Of a stretch of DNA of 64,000 nucleotides, positions 24,692 to 36,548 are shown in pieces. This DNA comes from Hevea brasiliensis. Taxonomy: Eukaryota > Streptophyta > Magnoliopsida > Malpighiales > Euphorbiaceae. Each line of letters opens with the position of its first letter. The first letter of the stretch is position 1. The notes under the pieces were generated by a model. The model had not been told where the DNA came from and made no database searches. It saw only the letters and a program-made list of their open reading frames with translations. The stretch is taken from assembly GCF_030052815.1 (NCBI RefSeq), contig NC_079496.1, forward strand, positions 70,545,652 to 70,609,651, written 5' to 3'. The position numbers were made by a program, and so were the translations under genes.

Positions 24692-26124
24692 AGTATAGAA
24701 AAGTCAATAGTTTGACTTGAATAGTATCATGAATAGTAACCTCAACATGAAATTTGCAAGAATGTAAGTTTAAACATTAGAATTAGTTATTGGAATTGTT
24801 ATGAAGTAAAGATACTGAGACACTATAAATTTTGTGTTTCAGCTGAAAAATACTCGAAAAGTCTGAGAGACTGTGCTAAGGCCTAGAGGCGACTCATGTC
24901 AGGTTTGTGCATGATAAACCCTATTTCAGCATTTTATCCTTGAAAAATTGATTTAGTACGCATTATGAGTTTAAGAACTTTTGTGTTGCCACTTTGTGAT
25001 GAAATTGTAACTTTGGAAATTGATTTGATTTTTGTATGCAATATTTGAATAAAATGATTGAAATGGATTTCCGATTGACACTTAGCATGACAGTGCCTTA
25101 TTATTCATCCTCCATTTATGGGGTTGAGATCGATTATTTTCCTCCCTCTCTGGTTTACCAGTTAAGGTTGTAGATCGGATGAGTACTCATTAGCTAGCTA
25201 GCCACCTCCCTCATTGATTTCAATTAGTGCAGTTGTAGATTGCTTTGACATGGTGTACAACGCGGCATTGATCGGAAATTTTATGTCATGGCTTAAGTTG
25301 TGTATGAATTGGCAACATTGTGTTTATTAAATTATTTGACCCAAAATTTTGCTATAATGAGTTTTGATAATTTGTGAAATGTAATTGTACAATATTTAAA
25401 TCTTGTTTCGTCAATGAATGATTTATGTATTATATTTCAAATTTTTATTGTGCACCACTGAGTATTTTTATACTCAGCGATAGCTTATTTTGTTGTCGCA
25501 GATAAGGGCAAGGAGAAAATAGTAGAGTGAGCTGCTGCTGAGATAGTGGACTTCACTGATCGTTTTTGTACGGGTATTTTTTTATACCCTTGTAAATTAT
25601 TTGATGTAAACATTGTAGTGTTCTATGTATCAATGTAAAGCTGAGCAGTTGTATAATAAATTGTAATAATGTGATTTTGGATTTTGTTTTTGTAAATTAT
25701 GTACTATATGCATTGTGAATGAAATTGTAAAGTATTTTGAGATGACAAAATTTTGATTGAATTGTGGAATTGATTTGAGTTATGTTAAACTGAGTTGATT
25801 TGGGTTGGGAGTTGTGAAAAAATATATTGGAAGTGTTTTTTTCAGGTATTTGAAGAACTATTTTCTCAAAATACAGACAACACTCTACCAAAAATTTTCT
25901 AAAATTTGAGAAAAAATAAAAATGGACAAAAATTTATACTAGTTTTAAAGCTTCGAATAAATGTTTTTAATTCCTACCAAAATGCTCACCACTTCCAAAA
26001 TGTAAGAAAATGGTTTTAAAATCCCTTGTGGTGTACTTAATAAATTATCGGTAGGTGAAGTTTAGCAGTTCATTAGGTATTTTACGGGATCATGTTATGC
26101 CTTACAGAGGGGCAAAATGTGACA
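24692..26124 (+). repeat. Element C 3' LTR, second part
   Basis: Matches about 8972-10393 of the 5' LTR and ends GTGACA at 26124. Retains TGCTCACCACTTCCAAAA around 25983-26000, absent from the 5' copy between direct CCAAAATG repeats. Confidence 0.9.
25458..25477 (+). other. Conserved LTR stem-loop (C 3' LTR)
   Basis: Perfect 8-bp stem with a TTTT loop: CTGAGTATTTTTATACTCAG. Then GCGATAG (25476-25482) can pair, with wobble, with the following TTGTCGC. Confidence 0.68.
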
Positions 26125-26129
26125 AAATT

Positions 26130-27511
26130 ATGATCGAAACTAGGTAAAAATTGGGTCCAAAGATTGGGGCACCAAGTTGTCCAAAACCAAAACTCTCTAA
26201 AATTTGTAAAGCTAATTTGGGATGCCTTAGGCATTCATGTAATGAGTTCTTGGCAGCAATTGAGATGTGTATTAAGACATTCTATTTGTGTATTTTCAGT
26301 GGAGAAAGAGGTTGGGACGGACAAGGAATAGCGAGTCAAGAGAAAGGAGAGCATTGAAAGTTTGTGCACAACTAACTTTTTCTTCATTTTTAAACTTGTA
26401 AATTGCTTGGAATGTGTTAAATTGAATGAGTTTTCTTTGAACAAGTTTACTTTGACTAAAATATGGTTTTTCTCTTGTATTTAAGAAATTTGGGTGTTGC
26501 CACCTTTATGTGGATATTATGATGAATTTAATTATATTTATTGGTTTATAAATGTGATTGTTGAGTGGGAAATTTGTGAAAACTGTTTTGAAACTACAGT
26601 TAGCATGACAGTCCCTTTCAGAACTCCCCAGTAGTAACGGCTACTTGGAGTTGATAATTGATATTGATTATGTCTCCTATTAATAACGGTTAGTGGGGTA
26701 AGACTACATGAGTACTCATTAGCTAGCTAGCCTTCCCTCATTAATAACGGTTAGTGAGGTTGAGATTGCTTTATCGTGGTGCACAACACGACACTGATCG
26801 TGAAATTTTGTGTCATGACCTAAACTGTGTGTTGATGTTGGCACCACTAATACTTTGTGAATTGTGATTTATGAAGTGTGATTTCTCATTTGAAATGTTA
26901 TTCCAATAAATGGCCTTTATGGACTTAGAACTATTGTGAAGTTTTCATGCTTAAGAAAAATGTGATTTATTATGCTTTGACAAATTGTGTTTTACCTTAA
27001 GTTTTAAAGTTATTAGTTGTGCACCACTGAGTGATATACTCAGCGATAGCTTCTTTATACTGTCGCAGGTAAGAGAAAGGAGAAGGCTACCAAGTGAGAG
27101 ACTTGAAAGTAGCATTTTGGTATTGTTTGTGGGTATTTACGTTAGGTATACCATCCTTTGGATGTATTTTGTACCTATATGTATGGATGTATGGATATTG
27201 AGCATTTTGTATTTAAAAGCATTGCATTACTATCACATTTTGAGTTTATAACTATTTTGTATTTTACTTTGAGACTTATGAAAATATAACTTTTGCAATG
27301 TTTAGTCTATCATTATTTCCAATGAATGTTTACATGGAATTTTAACTATTCTTATGCAGTTTTTTCACAAAAGAATTGATAAGAAAAAAAGCTATGGTTT
27401 GTTTTAAAATCCTTTGTAGCATAACTAATGGGTTATCGGTAGGTGGAGTTTGGTAATTCATTAGGTATGCTATGGGAACATGTCGTGCCTTACAAGGGAT
27501 AAGGTGTGACA
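26130..27511 (+). repeat. Element A 5' LTR, second part
   Basis: Resumes after C with ATGATCGAAACTAGG, matching about 34322-35711 of the 3' LTR, and ends TGTGACA at 27511. Contains the R/U5-like region with blocks CTAGCTAGC (26723-26731), the GTCGTGG-type block and the stem-loop at 27027. Noncoding. Confidence 0.9.
27027..27043 (+). other. Conserved LTR stem-loop (A 5' LTR)
   Basis: CTGAGT-GATAT-ACTCAG, 6-bp stem and 5-base loop, after GTGCACCA. Next comes GCGATAG...CTGTCGC, a 7-bp stem with one wobble pair. Confidence 0.65.
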
Positions 27512-27519
27512 TGTTTTAG

Positions 27520-27531
27520 TGGTATCAGAGC
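27520..27531 (+). promoter_or_regulatory. Primer-binding site of A (initiator tRNA-Met)
   Basis: TGGTATCAGAGC, 8 bases after the LTR end. Intact. Confidence 0.9.
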
Positions 27532-27701
27532 TTTGGTTTTTATACAAGTTTTGAAATTGCATGTTTGAAAAATTATGATAAGTACAACTGCTCAACTGTC
27601 ATTAATTGATACATATAGTGCATTACATCATAAATATGGACTAATGGAGGGAAATCTCCTTGTGTTGGTTATCCAGGGAGTAGAATTCTTTGCGATTCAG
27701 T

Positions 27702-28945
27702 ATGGAGGAGGGGGATCACACAGTAGAGCAATCAGTAGCAGCTGAGGTATAGGGGGAAGCCCCAGCTCCTCAGAATGCTAGTGGATCGGCTGCACCCGTC
27801 CCACACATGCAATTTCCTACTCAGTTCGCTCGGTAGATGGCTGCTCTATTTCAGCAAATGGATAGCAATATACTAGTCCAAGCTCTTGTGCAAGCACCTT
27901 TAGTGCAACCACCATCCCCAGCCAGATAATATGACAAGTTAATGAAGTATGGGGCAACAGAGTTCAAGGGTACAGTGGACCCATTGGAAGCTGAGCAATG
28001 GTTAGAGTGGATGGACAGAGTATTCAAGAAACTACACTGCACCGATGATTTGAAGTTTGAATACTCGGTCTCTCTACTACATGGAGATGCATATGAGTGG
28101 TGGAAAACTATTCCGCACAGTTTGGTTGAGCCCCTTATGTTGACATGGGATGACTTTCTTAGAGAATTTAAACAGAAGTATATTCCCGACACATATGTAG
28201 ATATGAAGCTACAGGAGTTTCTTAGTTTGAAGCAAGGGAATAGGACTGTAGCTGAGTATGAGAGAGACTTTTCCCGCCTCAGCCATTATGCTGGAAGCCT
28301 ACTCACTACTAGTAGAGACAAATGCAAACGGTTTGAGGCCGGTTTGAGGCTTAGTTTGAGATTGCAAGTGGTTGGGTTTCAACATGACAACTTCTCTGGG
28401 TTGATATCACAGGCCCTTGAATTGGAAAGGATAGAACTGGAAGGGGAATCTAAGAAGGTAACCACTGAAAAAGAGAAGAGCAATAAGCCTACAGGTTAGA
28501 GTCCAAGTAAGAATTCGGGTAAGAGGAAAAGCTTTAGAGGACCAAGTAATAGAGTATCTAGTAGGGGAAGATTCTCAGAGCAGAGGCCACCTAGATCTGG
28601 ACAGCAGACATCTAGGGGTTCCTTTCCTGCTCGTACTTGTGAAACCTATGGTAAGAATCATGGAGGAGTATGTTATAAGGCCATAGGAGCCTGTTACAAC
28701 TGTGGTGGAAGTGGGCATTTTGCTAGAGATTACACTAATGCTCACAGGTTTGGGCCACCTACCACCACTGAGGGATCTATTCAAGGTTTTGCTTCCAGAG
28801 GACAACAGACAGCTAGCAAAGGCTGAGGCAGGGGTAAAGGTAACACTTCTGGTAACCAGGGCACAGTGAGCCAACCAGAACAAAGTGGTGCATTAGCCAG
28901 GGTGTACACTATGCGCCAGAGGGATGAAGCTGAGACATCAGATGT
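27702..28945 (+). pseudogene. gag: Element A gag (broken)
   Basis: Starts MEEGDHTVEQ at the ATG at 27702. N-terminal stops at about 27747, 27834 and 27928 are all Gln codons turned to TAG or TAA. The open core 27942-28499 carries the whole capsid-like region (ATEFKGTVDPLEAEQWLEWM, DAYEWWKTIPHS, SQALELERIE). Another stop is at 28498. The zinc knuckle at 28692-28733 reads CYNCGGSGHFARDY, its last Cys mutated to Tyr. A two-base deletion near 28946 shifts the frame before the protease. It is one of the better preserved gag cores here, but it cannot give a complete product. Confidence 0.9.
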
Positions 28946-31900
28946 TGGCTAGTACTTTCTCCATCTTTGGTAGAGATTTATATGTGTTGTTTGACCCCGG
29001 TTCTACACATTCTTATGCTAGTGCCAGTATTGCATGTTCTATTGCCATTCCTTGCTTGAAAATGGATTATGATGTGCTAGTGACTAGTTCCTTAGGGCAA
29101 GAGGTTAGGGTGAACAAATTGTATAAGGATTGTCCTTTGGTGATCCAAGGACATACATTCCTGTTAGACTTAATTGACATGCCCTTCCGAGATTATGATA
29201 TTATCTTGGGCATGGATTGGTTAGCCAGTCATCAAGCCATGATCGACTGTAGATTGAAGACAGTTACTTTTGGTCTTTCCGAGTATGCAGGCGTAGTGAT
29301 ACACGAGAAGAGGCAGTTATTACCATCCAACATCAATTTAGCTGCACTTGTTAGAAAGATGATTAGAAAGGGATGTGAAGCTTATCTAGCTTATGTGATA
29401 GACACCTAGGTGGGGAGTCCAGACCTTAAAGATATTCCTACGGTATGGGGTTTTCTGGATGTCTTTCCAGAAGAATTGCCTGGATTGCCTCCGAAAAGAG
29501 AGGTGCAGTTTGAAATTGAGACTATGCCTGGTGTGGAGACAATCTCCATCGCTCCTTATAGGATGGCACCTGCTGAGTTGAAAGAGTTGAAGGTTCAATT
29601 GTAGGAATTATTAGATAAGAGTTTCATTTGCCCTAGCGTGTCACCTTAGGGAGCACCAGTATTATTTGTGAAGAAGAAGGATGGTACTCTCCGCCTATGC
29701 ATAGACTACAGACAGTTGAATAAGGTGACCATAAAGAATAGATATCCTTTGCCACGGATCAATGATTTGTTTGATCAGTTGAAGGATGCAACTGTATTCT
29801 CCAAAATTGACTTGAGATCGCGCTACTACCAGTTGAGGGTGCAGGAGCAAAGTATTCCTAAAACTGCCTTTAGAACTCGGTATGGCCACTATGAGTTCTT
29901 GGTAATGCCATTCGTGTTGACTAATGCTCCAGCTGCTTTTATGGGCCTGATGAACACTATCTTCAGGCCATAATTGGACCAGTTTGTTATGGTGTTTATT
30001 GATGATATTTTGGTGTACTCAAAGAATACAGAGGAACACGATAAACACTTGAGGAGAGTATTGCAGACTTTGAGGGAGAAGCAGTTGTATGCCAAACTAT
30101 CGAAATGTGAGTTTTGGCTAAAGGAGATTACATTTTTTGGGCATATTGTATCTGCAGTGGGTATCCAGGTGGATCCTAGCAAAGTAGAAGCCATTCTTAA
30201 TTGGAAGCCACCTAGAAATGTCACGGAAGTTCATAGTTTCCTTGGTTTAAGTGGGTATTACCGAAGGTTTGTAAAGGGATTCTCCATGCTAGCATCTCCA
30301 CTGACCAAGCTACTTAGGAAGAATGTAAAATTTCAGTGGACTGATCGGTGCCAAGAAAGTTTTGATGAGTTAAAGAGGCGTTTAACTGAAGCTCTAGTCT
30401 TAACCTTGCCCACTTTCGGTAAGGAGTATACCATATACAGTGATGCTTCTCATAAAGGATTGGGCTGTCATTGCCTATGCTTCACGCCAGCTTAAACCGC
30501 ATGACAGGAATTATCCTACGCATGACTTGGAGCTGGCAGCCATTGTCTTTGCCTTGAAGATCTGGAGACATTACTTGTATGGGGAGAGATGTTATATATA
30601 CACAGATCATAAAAGTTTGAAGTACTTGGGCACACAAAAGGAGTTAAATTTGAGGCAGAGGAGATGGTTAGAGCTGATAAAAGATTATGATTGTTTGATA
30701 GACTGTCAGTCTGGAAAAGCTAATGTTGTAGCTGATGCTTTAAGTCGCAAGACTATGGCTTGTTTGAGGGTTTCTCCATTGTCCATGGTGCATGAGTTAA
30801 GGGCATTGCATGCTAATTTGGAGATTAATGAAGATGGTCAGACGGTAGCTACTTGGCAAGTAAAGCCAATGCTGGCAGAACAAATTAAAGCAGTTACACA
30901 AAAGGATGATAAGTATGTGAAGTTGATGGAAGAGGCTCGGGATGGCAAGAAACTAGAATTATCAGTAAATGATGAGGGCTTGTTGTTATATAAGGGCAGA
31001 ATGTGCATTCCTAAGAATGTTGAACTGAGGCAGACCATTTTAAAAGAAGCACATGATTCACTGTTTGCAATACACCATGGTGGAACCAAAACGTACAGAA
31101 GTGTGAAAGAGCACTATTGGTGGAGAGCAATGAAGAAAGACATTGTAGAAAATGTTGCCAAATGCCTAACTTGTCAGCAAGTAAAGGCAGAGCACCAAGT
31201 GCCTACAAGGTTGCTACAGCCGTTGCCAATTCCCGAGTGGAAATGGGAAAGAATCACTATGGATTTCTTGATAGGACTTCCCCATACACAAAAGAATCAT
31301 GATGCAGTTTGGGTTATTGTTGATAGATTGACCAAGTCTGCGCACTTTTTGCCAGTGAGGATGGATTACAGCTTGGAAAGATTGGCCAAAATGTACATTG
31401 ATGATGTGGTGAGGTTACATAGAGTGCCAATGTCTATTGTGTCGGATAGAGACCCAAGGTTCACTTCTAGATTCTGGGGTAGTCTCTAAAAATCCCTAGG
31501 AACTAGATTGAACTTCAGTATAGCATTCCATCCACAGACAGTTTGCTAATCTGAAAGGATCATTCAGATTTTGGAGGATATGCTTCGGGTATGTGTGATT
31601 GAGTTTGAAGGGAGTTGGGACACACACTTGCCTTTAATTGAATTTGCCTATAATAACAGTTATCAGTCAAGCATCGGGATGCCTCCATACGAAGCATTTT
31701 ATAGCAGAAAGTGTAGAAATCCCTTGTGTTGGGATGAAGTGGGCGAGAGGAAGTTGATTGGCCTAGAATTAGTACAGCAGACGGAAGAAAAGGTTAAGCT
31801 CATTAGAGACAGACTCAAAGTTGCAACGGATAGACAGAAGTCCTACATTGACCTCAAGAGAAGAGATATTTGGTACAGTGTGGGTGACAAGGTATTCCTG

Positions 31901-32301
31901 AAAGTTTCCCCATGGAAGAGGATCATGAGGTTTGGTAGAAGGGGAAACTAAGTCCTTGCTTCATTGGGCCGTATGAGGTTCTGGAAAGAGTGGGTCCATT
32001 GGCATATAGACTTGCATTGCCTCCGAAGTTGAAAAAGATTCACAATGTCTTCCATGTCTCCATGTTGAGGAGGCACAAATCAGACCCCTCTCACATTTTG
32101 CCAGTAGAGGAGATTAAGGTGAATCCAAACCTGACATATGATGAAGAGCCCATAAAGATCTTGGCACATGAGGTGAAGCAGCTGAGGAACAAGCAAATAC
32201 CTCCAGTGAAAGTGTTGTGGAACTATCATTCAGGCCAAGAGGCTACATGGAAGCATGAGGAGGACATGAGGAGACAGCACCCACTGTTATTCAGAGACTG
32301 A
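28946..32301 (+). pseudogene. pol: Element A pol: protease, RT, RNase H, integrase, chromodomain (broken)
   Basis: Protease LFDPGSTHSYAS (Asp codon 28993-28995). RT about 29440-30300 with [17 protein letters not shown] and [10 protein letters not shown] (Asp-Asp 30001-30006). RNase H about 30400-30760, with a 23-bp deletion at about 30467 (between TGT repeats, compared with C) that shifts the frame. Long open frame 30440-31489 covers the rest of RNase H and the integrase HHCC region (HHGGTKTYR...KCLTCQ), the first Asp (31262-31264) and SDRDPRFTS. Stops at about 29407, 29603, 29648, 29971, 31487 and 31543. The residues just before the third catalytic acid are altered, and a one-base deletion lies near 31944. 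The chromodomain (about 32090-32298) is intact to the TGA at 32299-32301. Confidence 0.92.
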
Positions 32302-32335
32302 GACCAGGTAAATTTCGAGGACGAAATTTATTTTT

Positions 32336-32349
32336 AAGGAGGGGAGAAT
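32336..32349 (+). promoter_or_regulatory. Polypurine tract of A
   Basis: AAGGAGGGGAGAAT directly before the 3' LTR, preceded by the AATTTCGAGGACGAAATTTA block shared with C and D. Confidence 0.87.
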
Positions 32350-35300
32350 TGTAACACCCCGAACCACCGAGTTATGAATAGTACAATTTTTGGTCCGTGA
32401 CTAGTACTATTCAAAGACACCTTGAGGACCAAAAATAAATAGAAAATTAATTAAGATAGACACAATAAAAATTCAAGTGACTCAAAAATTTAAGGATTCA
32501 CCAGGTATATTGTAAAAGAGGGATTATAACCCGATAAGGGGCATTTTGGTCAATTCACTTTAAGAGTTGATTTTTTTGACCAAAAGGTCAATTTAATTAA
32601 ATAAAAATAAATTATTAAATTATGAAGAAATATTGAGGAAAATTTAGTGTAAATATAAAAAGAAAAGAAAGGAAATAAAATTGTAAGTTTTATGACATTT
32701 TTGACACAATTAAAATTTTTAATTGAAATAAACTAATTTTGAGAATAAATATATATAAAAGAGAAGACAAATTAAAAAGTCATTTCTTCCTTTTCTTTCA
32801 TATTTACTTACCACCCACTCTCTCTCCTTCTCTCTTTCTTTTTTTCTTTTTCTTCCTTCTTTCTCTATTGACACCCATTCTCAAAACTCAATTCCTTGCT
32901 TTTCCTCCATAGGTTTTCTATCTAATTGGTAGAGAACATCAAATTAATCTTTGATTTAGAGATTAAAAGCAAGGGGAAACAAGAGATTAGAAGAGGAACA
33001 AGATAAGGAAGAGATTGGAAGTGGGAAAAATCATCAAGTGAGGTAAGCTCTCTCTTTCATGCTTGATTTACCAAGTATGCTTTAAATCAAGTTTGGGTGT
33101 GATGAAATAACATGAGAAATTGAAAGGAAACATGTATGGAAATCTAAACTAGGGTTTTGGCCAACTTAGGGAAAATTAGGGTTTTTATGTATTTTAGTTA
33201 AATTGATGATAAATCTAAGTTAGATTGAAGTAGTATGCATGATTGGGAGTAGTAAGATTTCATGGGATTGCATAAATTGAATTATGGAAGATTAGGGTTC
33301 ATCGGGAAAGTGGGTTTTAGTGCTAGAGAGTGAAATTGGTGTGTGTAGTGTTAAATTATGATCACTTGAGGTTTATTTAGTTTGAATTGACATTCGATTG
33401 ATGAATGGAAGTAATGAAATTGTAGGATTAGGGAAAATTACAAACTTTGGCATTTGAAAATTGTGGGGTTTGTGCTAGGCAGTGCCATTGATGTGTCAAT
33501 GCTAAATTATAGTCATTTTGGGTGAATTAAATGTGAATTGAGGTAGGTTAATGGAAGTAATTGAAGAAATAAAAAATTGAACTTAGGGCAGAATTTTGCA
33601 CACTAAATTTTCTGTGTTTGGAAGTCCATAACTTAAGCTACACAACTCCAATTGGTGTGAAACCAATTGGAAACGAAACTTAAGACATAGGGCTAGAATT
33701 TTTGTGAAGATACCCTACCCTAAAAATGACCTTAAGCTATCCGAAATGAGCATTGAAATGGGAGATAAAATTCTAGAACCTGCAGAATTTGACCATATAA
33801 ATAGTAAAATTTGCATGGCCATAACTCTCTCTAGAAAACTCCGATTTAGGCTATTCTTGAACTGATGGAAACCTAATACATAGTAGAACATTTCATATGA
33901 AGAACTTGAGGCCAAATTATGGACTTAACCAAATCAAATTGCTAAGCAAAGTTGAATCACCAAATCTGCAGAAATCTAGAAATCTGCAGATTTACCATAT
34001 GAACAGTAAACTTTGCATGGCCATAACTCTCTCTAGAAAACTTTGATTTAGGCGATTCTTGAACCGATGTAAACCTAAGACATAGTGAAACATTTCATAT
34101 GTAGAACATTAGACCAAATTATGGACTTAACTTGACCAAATTGCTGAACGAATTTGGATCGATAAATCTGCCAGAACTGAATCTCCAGGATGAACAGTGA
34201 AGTAAATAGTAAACGTGTTTTATCTTAACTTGAGCTACACAACTCTGAATTAGGTGATTCAAAAAGGAAAATAAATTTAAGACCTAGATGAACAATTTTC
34301 ATGAAGAAACCTCACTAAATTATGATCGAAACTAGGTAAAAATTGGGTCCAAAGATTGGGGCACCAAGTTGTCCAAAACCAAAACTCTCTAAAATTTGCA
34401 AAGCTAATTTGGAATACCTTAGGCATTTATGTAATGAGTTCTTGGAAGCAATTGAGATGTGTATTGAGACATGCAATTTGTGTATTTTCAGTAGAGAAAG
34501 AGGTTGGGACGGACAAGGAATAGTGAGTAAAGAGAAAGGAGAGCATTGAAAGTTTGTGCATAACTAACCTTTTCTTCATTTTTAAACTTGTAAATTGCTT
34601 GGAATGTGTTAAATTAAATGAGTTTGCTTTGAACAAGTTTACTTTGACTAAAATATGGTTTTTCTCTTACATTTAAGAAATTTGGGTGTTGCTACCTTTA
34701 TATGGATATTATGATGAATTTAAATGTGTTTATTGATTTATAAATGTGATTGTTCAGTGAGAAATTTTTAGAAACTGTTTTGAAACCACAGTTAGCATGA
34801 CAGTCCCTTTCGGAACTCCCCAGTAGTAACAGCTACTTGGGGTTGATAATTGATATTGGTTATGTCTCCCATTAATAACGGTTAGTGGGGTAAGAATACA
34901 TGAGTACTCATTAGCTAGCTAGCCCTTCCCTCATTAATAACGGTTAGCAAGGTTGAGATTGCTTTGTCGTGGTATATAACACGACACTGATTATGAAATT
35001 TTGTGTTGTGGCCTAAACTGTGTGTTGATGTTGGCAAGACTAATGCTTTGTGAATTGTGATTTATGAAGTGTGATTTCTCATTTGAAATGTTATTCCAAT
35101 AAATGGCCTTTATGGACTTAGAACTATTGTGAAGTTTTCATGCTTAATAAAAATGTGATTTATCATGCTTTGAAAAATTGTGTTTTATCTTAAGTTTTAA
35201 AGTTATTAGTTGTGCACCACTGAGTGATATACTCAGCGATAGATTCTTTATGCTGTCGCAGGTAAGGGAAAGGAGAAGACTGCCAAGTGAGAGACTTGAA

Positions 35301-35711
35301 AGCAACATTTTGGTATTATTTATGGGTATTTACGTTAGGTATACCCTTGTGATTCCTTTGGATGTATTTTGTACCTATATGTATGGATGTACAGACATTG
35401 AGCAGTTTGTATTTAAAAGCATTGCATTGCTATCACATTTTGAGTTTGTAACTATTTTGTATTTTACTTTGAGACTTATGAAAATATAACTTTTGCAATA
35501 TTTAGTCTATCATTATTTTCAATGAATATTTACATGAAATTTTAACTATTCTCATGCAGTTTTTTGCAAAAAAATTGATAAGAAAAAAAAGCTATAACTT
35601 GTTTTAAAATCCTTTGTAGCATAAGTAATGGGTTATTGGTAGGTGGAGTTTGGTAATTCATTAGGTATGCCACGGGAACATGTCGTGCCTTACAAGGGAT
35701 AAGGTGTGACA
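32350..35711 (+). repeat. Element A 3' LTR
   Basis: 3362 bp uninterrupted copy, TGTAACACC...GGTGTGACA, followed by AACTA (35712-35716). It has the TATA-like motif at 32750-32761, the CT-rich tract (about 32785-32870), the four ~200-bp units and the stem-loop. Useful as the reference for rejoining the split 5' LTR. Noncoding. Confidence 0.94.
35220..35236 (+). other. Conserved LTR stem-loop (A 3' LTR)
   Basis: CTGAGTGATATACTCAG, identical to the 5' LTR copy. Confidence 0.65.
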
Positions 35712-35716
35712 AACTA

Positions 35717-35973
35717 TCTCACTCTTGACTAGGAGCAGGTGCGGGCACATGACTCTCTATGTCCTCCTCTATTGGTCTAGGAGACCCATACTCTGAAGGA
35801 TCAGACTCTATCGATCCTATAAAACTGACAAGAGAATTGATTTGCATTAGTGTCACCTCGACTCCTAAATAAAGGCCCATGCATGCTATGCCTGTATCAC
35901 TCTTGCCCCTCACTGTCTCTTTCTATCTATCTAGGTTTAGGATTGCCTAAACCTTTGCTCTGATACCACTAAA
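35717..35973 (-). pseudogene. Element F 5' leader and possible gag N-terminus (reverse)
   Basis: Lies just inside the reverse F LTR. On the minus strand an open stretch (35911 to about 35719) encodes an acidic, proline-rich segment ending PAPAPSQE, then a stop. No recognisable domain, so a gag start is only inferred from its place after the primer site. Upstream continuation would lie in 1-1087, across the insertion of A, but no F capsid domain is visible there. Confidence 0.4.
35957..35968 (-). promoter_or_regulatory. Primer-binding site of F (initiator tRNA-Met)
   Basis: GCTCTGATACCA, reverse complement of TGGTATCAGAGC, just left of the reverse LTR. Confidence 0.85.
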
Positions 35974-36531
35974 TGTGACGCCCCTTACCCGTCTACAATG
36001 TAGCTGAGCAAGGTGTGCCACATTTGGTGTCGAAGCACCCTACTTGTCTTGTCGTGTACATTATAAATTTAAATTCCATTTACTAGTATTATTCCATGTG
36101 TTGCAATTTTTTTTTATCATAATTTATTTTTATGGAGACCCAGACAGAGTCTCCTTTATTTTATTAGCGTATGGTGAGTTCCACTATTCAACTGTTAAAA
36201 CAGTTCATATCCATCTCTTTTTTTTTCTTCATATGTCATATCATATCATCATAATTCTCATACCATTTCTCATATTCATTTCAAGTAAAAACACTTCATA
36301 TCATTCATATAAAATCAAGTACAATATTTACAAATTATTTACAATCTCAAAATTTAGTTACATCCCATTTATGTACAATGAGCAAAAAGTACAAAATCTA
36401 GATATACATGGGCCCTATAAAAAATGAACTGTTGAGCTGATGTCCACACTATAGCAGATCTGATCAAAATCCTATCTAGGCACTATCGCTACTACTGGTC
36501 TCCAGTACCTACGCGTGGTAAAACTAACGTG

Positions 36532-36548
36532 CTAAGCAAATTGCTTAG
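36532..36548 (-). other. Conserved LTR stem-loop (F), alternate stem sequence
   Basis: CTAAGCAA-A-TTGCTTAG, a perfect 8-bp stem beside GTGGTGCA. Stem bases differ from A, C and D but pairing is complete. Confidence 0.68.

Larger units (their letters stand above)
6987..26124 (+). mobile_element. Element C: full-length chromovirus inserted in the A 5' LTR
   Basis: TGTAACACCTC at 6987 to TGTGACA at 26124, flanked by AAATT (6982-6986 and 26125-26129). Order: 5' LTR, Met-tRNA primer site, gag, protease, RT, RNase H, integrase (split by solo LTR 2), chromodomain, polypurine tract, 3' LTR (split by solo LTR 3). Without insertions it is about 11.4 kb. By eye, about 11 differences in the first 170 aligned LTR bases (about 6%), so C is old. 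Gag and pol contain at least a dozen stops and one frameshift near 13652. Confidence 0.93.
1088..35711 (+). mobile_element. Element A: full-length chromovirus (Tekay/Del-like Ty3/gypsy), split by nested insertions
   Basis: The 5' LTR starts TGTAACACCCCGAACC at 1088 and the 3' LTR is 32350-35711. Both outer ends are flanked by the 5-bp target duplication AACTA (1083-1087 and 35712-35716). Removing the insertion at 3058-26129 leaves about 11.55 kb: LTR 3352 bp, interior 27512-32349, LTR 3362 bp. In about 230 aligned bases at the LTR starts I counted about 11 differences (roughly 5%), so this is an old insertion. Gag and pol are broken by stops and frameshifts, so the copy is not autonomous. Confidence 0.93.

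Noticed and set aside
3058..26124. A single large composite transposon with inverted LTR ends
   Set aside because: The internal AAATT at 6982-6986 and complete LTR termini on both sides show two separate insertions.
26151..26357. 68-codon frame present in both A LTRs (also 34343-34549)
   Set aside because: Shared because the LTRs are duplicates; the product is Cys/Lys-rich with no known domain and has no counterpart in the other LTR families.
36044..36427. 127-codon open frame
   Set aside because: Hydrophobic Phe/Ile/Tyr-rich product of T-rich sequence inside the F LTR; no start context or homology.
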